A stretch of DNA of 8,874 bases. Source: Planctomycetaceae bacterium (GTDB taxonomy: Bacteria > Planctomycetota > Phycisphaerae > Phycisphaerales > SM1A02). Positions 5,549 to 8,874 of this stretch are shown one piece after another. Below the pieces are notes generated by a model that was given only the letters and a program-made list of their open reading frames with translations, did not search any database and was not told the DNA's origin. The position numbers and the translations under genes are program-made. The stretch spans positions 1 to 8,874 of the forward strand of contig JAIYCA010000089.1 in NCBI GenBank assembly GCA_027488265.1. The letters are read 5' to 3'. The first letter of the stretch is position 1. Each line of letters starts with the position of its first letter.

Positions 5549-6514
5549 ATGAACAAGATCGTTCTTCTCTGTCCTGGTCAAGGCGCACAAGCAATCGGCA
5601 TGGCCAAGGCTTGGGCCGATGCGAGCCCTGCCGCGCGCAACGTGCTCAACGAGGCCGATCGCATCTTTGGCAGTGGCCCCGATGGACGCACGCTCAGTGA
5701 CATTGCGTTTCACGGCCCGATCGAAGTCTTGAGCCGTACCGATATCTCGCAGCCGGCCCTCTACACCGCAGCCATCGCGTGCTACCACGCGCTGCCCGAT
5801 GAAGTGCGCCAAGGCGCACTCCGTGCGACCGCCGGCCTCTCGCTCGGCGAGTACACCGCGCTGCACCTCGCGGGCGCGTTCGACTTTGAAACTGGCCTCC
5901 GGCTCGTGATGCGCCGCGGTCAACTCATGCAGCAGGCGGCCGAAGCCTCGAAGGGCGGCATGGTCGCCCTCATTGGCGCCGACGAAGCGCAGGCGAATGA
6001 GGTTTGCGCGAAGGCCCTCGCGGGAGCAGCTGTGGGAGCAGCGGCGGGCGAATGCCTCGTCCCCGCGAACTTCAACGCCCCCGGCCAAATCGTGCTGTCC
6101 GGCTCGATCGAGGCATGCGATCGGGCGGTCACCGCGGCCGACGGGATCTGCCGCGCCACCAAACTTCAAGTCGCGGGCGCCTTCCACAGCCCGCTGATGG
6201 CTCCGGCGGCCGAGAAGTTGGCAGAGGCGCTCGCGAACGTCACGATCCAACCGCTCGCCTGCGAGGTTTGGTCCAACGTCACCGCGCAACCCCATCAAGC
6301 CTCGAATCCGGAACTTCTCCGCAAGCTGCTGGTGGAACAGCTCGTTTCCCCGGTACGATGGGCACAGTCCTGTGCGAACATGCTCGCGGCGATGACCGCC
6401 GACGGGACACGCGCCGAGACTGCCTTCCATGAACTCGCACCTGGCTCCGTGTTGAAGGGCCTGATGCGACGAATCGACAAGACCTGCGAGGTATTTCCAC
6501 ATGACGCGCCGTAA
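5549..6514 (+). CDS. fabD: Malonyl-CoA:ACP transacylase
   Basis: FabD moves malonate from CoA to acyl carrier protein, supplying the extender for FabH and FabF. The 321-residue product shows the family motifs: GQGAQ (10-14, oxyanion-hole Gln11), DISQPALYTA (65-74), GLSLGEYTAL (96-105) with nucleophile Ser98, MRRGQLMQ with Arg123 binding the malonyl carboxylate, GAFHSPLM with catalytic His213, and QLVSPVRW (264-271). It is about 10 residues longer than E. coli FabD; an Ala/Gly-rich loop at 157-167 accounts for much of this. The ATG at 5549 gives the expected N-terminus, but no SD sequence precedes it. It lies 132 nt after fabH, and its last 14 nt overlap the lipoprotein gene. Confidence 0.96.
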   Translation: MNKIVLLCPGQGAQAIGMAKAWADASPAARNVLNEADRIFGSGPDGRTLSDIAFHGPIEVLSRTDISQPALYTAAIACYHALPDEVRQGALRATAGLSLGEYTALHLAGAFDFETGLRLVMRRGQLMQQAAEASKGGMVALIGADEAQANEVCAKALAGAAVGAAAGECLVPANFNAPGQIVLSGSIEACDRAVTAADGICRATKLQVAGAFHSPLMAPAAEKLAEALANVTIQPLACEVWSNVTAQPHQASNPELLRKLLVEQLVSPVRWAQSCANMLAAMTADGTRAETAFHELAPGSVLKGLMRRIDKTCEVFPHDAP

Positions 6515-7286
6515 TCGCTTCATCCTCACGCTCTCCGCGCTCGCCGCGTCGAGCGCACTCGTTGCCTGCGGTGAAGAACCGCCGCCGGTTGTGACGGCTC
6601 CCCCGCCGCCGCCGAAGCCAACCGCCCCGCCGCCACCGCCGGTGACTCCGATTTCGGAACTCATGGCGAAGCACGACATCGATCAGCGCGTCAACCTCCC
6701 CGAGGCCGACGCTCCTGCGACCGATGTCGAGCGCATCGCGGTCCTCAAGTTCTATGACTCCTTCGCGCGCGGCAACATCGAATCGCTGAAGGGCATGCTC
6801 TCGAGCGTCGACCAAGCCGAACTCGATCGACTTGTCGAGTCGGGCGCGTTCAAGGCATCGACCGACGCGGTCACGCGCATCGACGTCCGTTGCGGTCGCC
6901 AAGATTCTGATCGCTGCTCGCTCGCCGTCTTCCACGTCGGCGATGAATTCGAGCCTCAACTCTGGACCTACAGCGCTGGTTCGACGAGTGCTGAGTTCGA
7001 CTCAGTTCCCTCGCCGCCGAACATCATGAATCAACTCAGCGGCGACGATCACATCGCCGTGTGGTACGACATCGTGAAGAAGGAACTCGCGAAGGCTGAC
7101 GAGCCCGACGTCGTGCTCGAAATCCCGCAGAAGGACTTCACCGAAGTCGAAACCGCGTCGAGCGGTGAGAGCGGCGGCGAGACTCCGGGACCAACCGGAC
7201 CGTCGGCACCGGGCGGCGCTCCTGGTAAGCGCGCACCGGGCGCCCCGATCAAGCCACCGAAGCCGCCAGGATTCGGCCAGCAGTGA
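6501..7286 (+). CDS. Proline-rich lipoprotein of unknown function
   Basis: The 261-residue product starts with a lipoprotein signal peptide: a basic n-region MTRRNR, a hydrophobic core and the lipobox L-V-A-C with Cys23 as the lipidation site. A Pro-rich linker follows (about 27-50, runs of 4-5 Pro), then a compact folded part (about 51-215) and a Pro/Gly/Ser-rich tail (about 216-261) ending KPPKPPGFGQQ. The segment IAVLKFYDSFARGNIESLKGML recalls NTF2/SnoaL-like helices, but that is a weak impression. Two cysteines (131, 139) could form a disulfide. The start overlaps the fabD end by 14 nt and has GAGG 9 nt upstream, so it is co-transcribed with plsX-fabH-fabD, and a terminator follows it. 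I do not recognise the family. An envelope role is inferred from the lipobox alone. Confidence 0.88.
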   Translation: MTRRNRFILTLSALAASSALVACGEEPPPVVTAPPPPPKPTAPPPPPVTPISELMAKHDIDQRVNLPEADAPATDVERIAVLKFYDSFARGNIESLKGMLSSVDQAELDRLVESGAFKASTDAVTRIDVRCGRQDSDRCSLAVFHVGDEFEPQLWTYSAGSTSAEFDSVPSPPNIMNQLSGDDHIAVWYDIVKKELAKADEPDVVLEIPQKDFTEVETASSGESGGETPGPTGPSAPGGAPGKRAPGAPIKPPKPPGFGQQ

Positions 7287-7340
7287 GCCGCTCACGCTGA
7301 AAACGCGCTGAAAACCAATTGCTCAAAACTCATTGTTTGT

Positions 7341-7370
7341 ACACAAGCCGTCGCGATCGACGGCTTGTGT
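7341..7370 (+). terminator. Rho-independent terminator after the lipoprotein gene
   Basis: ACACAAGCCGTCG (7341-7353) and CGACGGCTTGTGT (7358-7370) form a perfect 13-bp stem with a CGAT loop, followed by CCTTTTCG. It lies 54 nt after the lipoprotein stop and 145 nt before fabG, so it divides the cluster into separate transcription units. Confidence 0.88.
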
Positions 7371-7494
7371 CCTTTTCGCGTCGTGCGCGCGCTCGACACT
7401 CTGTCGTTGTCACGCCCGCGAATCAACGCGCGCGTTTGTGCGTCGTGTCTCTTCCGCCAAGCCTGCCGTTTCCCACGCGCCGCATCGCTTCCGT

Positions 7495-7500
7495 TAGACT
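7495..7500 (+). promoter_or_regulatory. Candidate -10 box for fabG
   Basis: TAGACT here is identical to the -10 box of the rpmF promoter. Transcription would begin near 7507. That leaves only about 9 nt before the ATG at 7516 but about 36 nt before the internal start proposed at 7543. No clear -35 box is seen. Confidence 0.5.
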
Positions 7501-7515
7501 CGTTGCCCTCGCTGC

Positions 7516-8277
7516 ATGCCGCAGCGCCTGGAGGCTAGAGTCATCGAGAAGCGCGTCGCCATCGTCACTGGAGCAAGCCGAGGAATCGGTCGAGCCATCG
7601 CGGAACGTCTCGCCAAAGACGGACGCCATGTCGTTCTCGTCGCACGCAGCGCCGAGGGCCTTGCAGCGACCGACGCGGACATCAAGGCTGCGGGTGGATC
7701 CTGTGAAGTTCACCCCTGCGACATCGCGAACTCCGCCGACGTGCAGCAACTCGTGGACGGCGTCGCCGAAACCCACGGTCGCCTCGACATTCTCGTCAAC
7801 AACGCAGGCATCACCCGCGACACGCTGCTTCTCCGCATGACGGACGAGCAGTGGGACGAAGTGCTCAACGTCAACCTTCGCTCGGTTTTCGTGGCCTGCC
7901 GCGCCGCGCTGCGCCCCATGATGCGCGGCAAGTTCGGCCGCATCGTCAACATTGGCAGCGTCTCGGGCCTGTCCGGCAACGCTGGCCAAGCGAATTACGC
8001 TGCCGCGAAGGCCGCGCTTGTCGGCTTCACCAAGACGGTCGCGAAGGAGATGGGCGCGAAGAACATCACCGCGAACGTCGTCGCCCCCGGCTTCATCGAA
8101 ACCGACATGACCGACATCCTCGGCGACGCGGTCAAAACCGCTGTCCTTCCGAATATCCCCGTTCGTCGCTTCGGCAAGCCGGAAGAAATCGCCGCTGCAG
8201 TTGCGTACGCAACGAGCGACGAAGCGGGTTTCTTCACCGCCCAGACGATTGTGGTCGACGGCGGCATGGCCGCCTGA
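7516..8277 (+). CDS. fabG: 3-oxoacyl-[ACP] reductase
   Basis: FabG reduces 3-ketoacyl-ACP to 3-hydroxyacyl-ACP with NADPH, the first reduction of each elongation cycle. The 253-residue frame is a classical short-chain dehydrogenase: TGASRGIG (18-25) for cofactor binding, NNAG (95-98), catalytic Ser148, Tyr161 and Lys165 in the YAAAK motif, PGFIETDMT (191-199), and the C-terminal VVDGGMAA. QANYAAAKA and the position in a fab cluster identify it as FabG and not another SDR. The start is doubtful. ATG 7516 has no ribosome site and adds nine residues unlike the family. GGAGG at 7530-7534 stands 8 nt before an in-frame ATC at 7543, which would give the typical N-terminus MEKRVAIVTGAS. No ATG, GTG or TTG occurs at that place. 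It has its own promoter candidate after a terminator. Confidence 0.96.
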   Translation: MPQRLEARVIEKRVAIVTGASRGIGRAIAERLAKDGRHVVLVARSAEGLAATDADIKAAGGSCEVHPCDIANSADVQQLVDGVAETHGRLDILVNNAGITRDTLLLRMTDEQWDEVLNVNLRSVFVACRAALRPMMRGKFGRIVNIGSVSGLSGNAGQANYAAAKAALVGFTKTVAKEMGAKNITANVVAPGFIETDMTDILGDAVKTAVLPNIPVRRFGKPEEIAAAVAYATSDEAGFFTAQTIVVDGGMAA

Positions 8278-8305
8278 GTGTTGATCCAGTCCTGCGACGC
8301 AACGC

Positions 8306-8320
8306 GCGCAGTTCCTGCGC
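8306..8320 (+). repeat. Small hairpin after fabG
   Basis: GCGCAG (8306-8311) pairs with CTGCGC (8315-8320) through a 3-nt loop, 29 nt after the fabG stop. No T-run follows, so it is at most a weak or factor-dependent transcript end. Confidence 0.3.
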
Positions 8321-8359
8321 ATGGGTGTAGCGGGCAGGGCAAGCACCAAGCGTTTTCGC

Positions 8360-8365
8360 TATATT
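8360..8365 (+). promoter_or_regulatory. Candidate -10 box for acpP, with a long leader
   Basis: TATATT is the best -10 match in the 335-nt fabG-acpP gap and stands in otherwise GC-rich DNA; the -35 region is weak. Transcription from here gives a leader of about 240 nt. In it, GCCCC (8582-8586) and GGGGC (8590-8594) form a hairpin that ends 6 nt before the acpP ribosome site, and GGACC (8513-8517) can pair with GGTCC (8529-8533). A separate acpP promoter suits the high demand for ACP. Confidence 0.45.
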
Positions 8366-8612
8366 CCGCCCCCCTCGACAGTGGCGGGTTCTAGAGCCCA
8401 TCGATGGTCGCAAGACCGCTTCGAGGACGCCGAAAGACCGGCCGTTTGTTCAGGCGCGGTGCCAGGCGCAGTGTGCGACAGAATCAGATTGTGAAAGTTC
8501 GTGACAGCTTGAGGACCACACTCTGTGCGGTCCAAATCGCCGATCACGCGAGACAAACCCCAGACGATCAGCCAGCAAATCGCCCCCAAGGGGCCTTACG
8601 AAGGAGCAGACC

Positions 8613-8861
8613 GTGACCGACGCCGAGATCGAAAAGAAGGTCATCGACATCGTTGCCCAGCACACCGATGCGGAGCCCGAGTCGATCACCCGCGAGACGA
8701 GCTTCACCAACGACCTCAACGCCGACAGCCTCGACATCGTCGAGTTGCTCATGGAGTTCGAGGCGCAGTTCGGTACGAAGATCCCCGACGAGCAGGCGGA
8801 GAAGATCCACACCGTCGGACAAGCGATCGACTTCATCAAGGCGAACCGCCCGCAGGGCTGA
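8613..8861 (+). CDS. acpP: Acyl carrier protein
   Basis: ACP carries growing acyl chains on a phosphopantetheine arm through all fatty-acid synthesis steps and hands them to PlsX. The 82-residue acidic product has the signature NDLNADSLDIVELLMEFE (33-50), with Ser39 of the DSL motif as the attachment site, then IPDEQAEKIHTVGQAIDFI as the third and fourth helices. Length is typical. The start codon is GTG, supported by a strong AAGGAG (8601-8606) 6 nt upstream. It follows fabG as in most fab clusters, but after a 335-nt spacer with its own promoter candidate. fabF would normally follow beyond the right edge. Confidence 0.97.
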   Translation: MTDAEIEKKVIDIVAQHTDAEPESITRETSFTNDLNADSLDIVELLMEFEAQFGTKIPDEQAEKIHTVGQAIDFIKANRPQG

Positions 8862-8874
8862 AAGGTGCTCCACC

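Noticed and set aside
5522..6679. 385-codon minus-strand frame
   Set aside because: It lies antisense to fabD and the lipoprotein gene; its Gly-rich start is just the complement of the Pro-rich linker.
7423..8349. 308-codon minus-strand frame
   Set aside because: It is antisense to fabG and shows no domain; His/Arg/Val-rich shadow composition.
8404..8616. 70-codon plus-strand frame in the acpP leader, with its stop overlapping the acpP GTG
   Set aside because: The overlap looks like a coupled upstream ORF, but there is no ribosome site and the product is Arg-rich with no coding character. The strong SD of acpP makes coupling unnecessary.

Overview
The window is an ordinary bacterial housekeeping locus of high-GC DNA. 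It holds ribosomal protein genes on one side and the classic rpmF-plsX-fab-acp fatty-acid cluster on the other. The organism is not named by the sequence. I infer a Planctomycetota-like lineage, perhaps Phycisphaerae, from three points: several genes lack a Shine-Dalgarno (SD) sequence, L32 has an atypical Arg-rich N-terminus, and the S12-S7 pair has left its usual str-operon context. This is a moderate-to-weak inference.

Layout: positions 1-488 hold the 5' part of a minus-strand gene for an exported protein, running off the left edge. A strong terminator hairpin (553-587) and a block of short repeats (603-759) follow. Next come three genes read leftward: rnhA (RNase HI, 2520-2080), rpsL (S12, 1942-1550) and rpsG (S7, 1279-764). 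The 270-nt gap between rpsL and rpsG contains a perfect 9-bp hairpin. A divergent promoter region (2521-2794) separates these from the rightward genes: rpmF (L32), plsX, fabH, fabD, a novel-looking lipoprotein gene, fabG and acpP. fabF, the usual next member, would lie beyond the right edge.

The rightward genes supply phospholipid and fatty-acid synthesis. PlsX makes acyl-phosphate, FabD loads malonate on ACP, FabH starts the chain, FabG reduces the 3-ketoacyl-ACP and AcpP carries the chain. plsX and fabH overlap by 4 nt (ATGA), and fabD and the lipoprotein gene overlap by 14 nt. A Rho-independent terminator at 7341-7370 ends that unit, so fabG and acpP seem to be expressed from their own promoters. 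Candidate -10 boxes of the TANNNT type (TAGACT, TAAAGT, TATATT, TACGCT) can be seen before five of the genes.

I found no mobile element, CRISPR array, RNA gene or defence system. The points most worth checking are a probable ATC start codon for fabG, Arg at S12 residue 88 (a streptomycin-resistance-associated position), and the uncharacterised lipoprotein co-encoded with fatty-acid genes.
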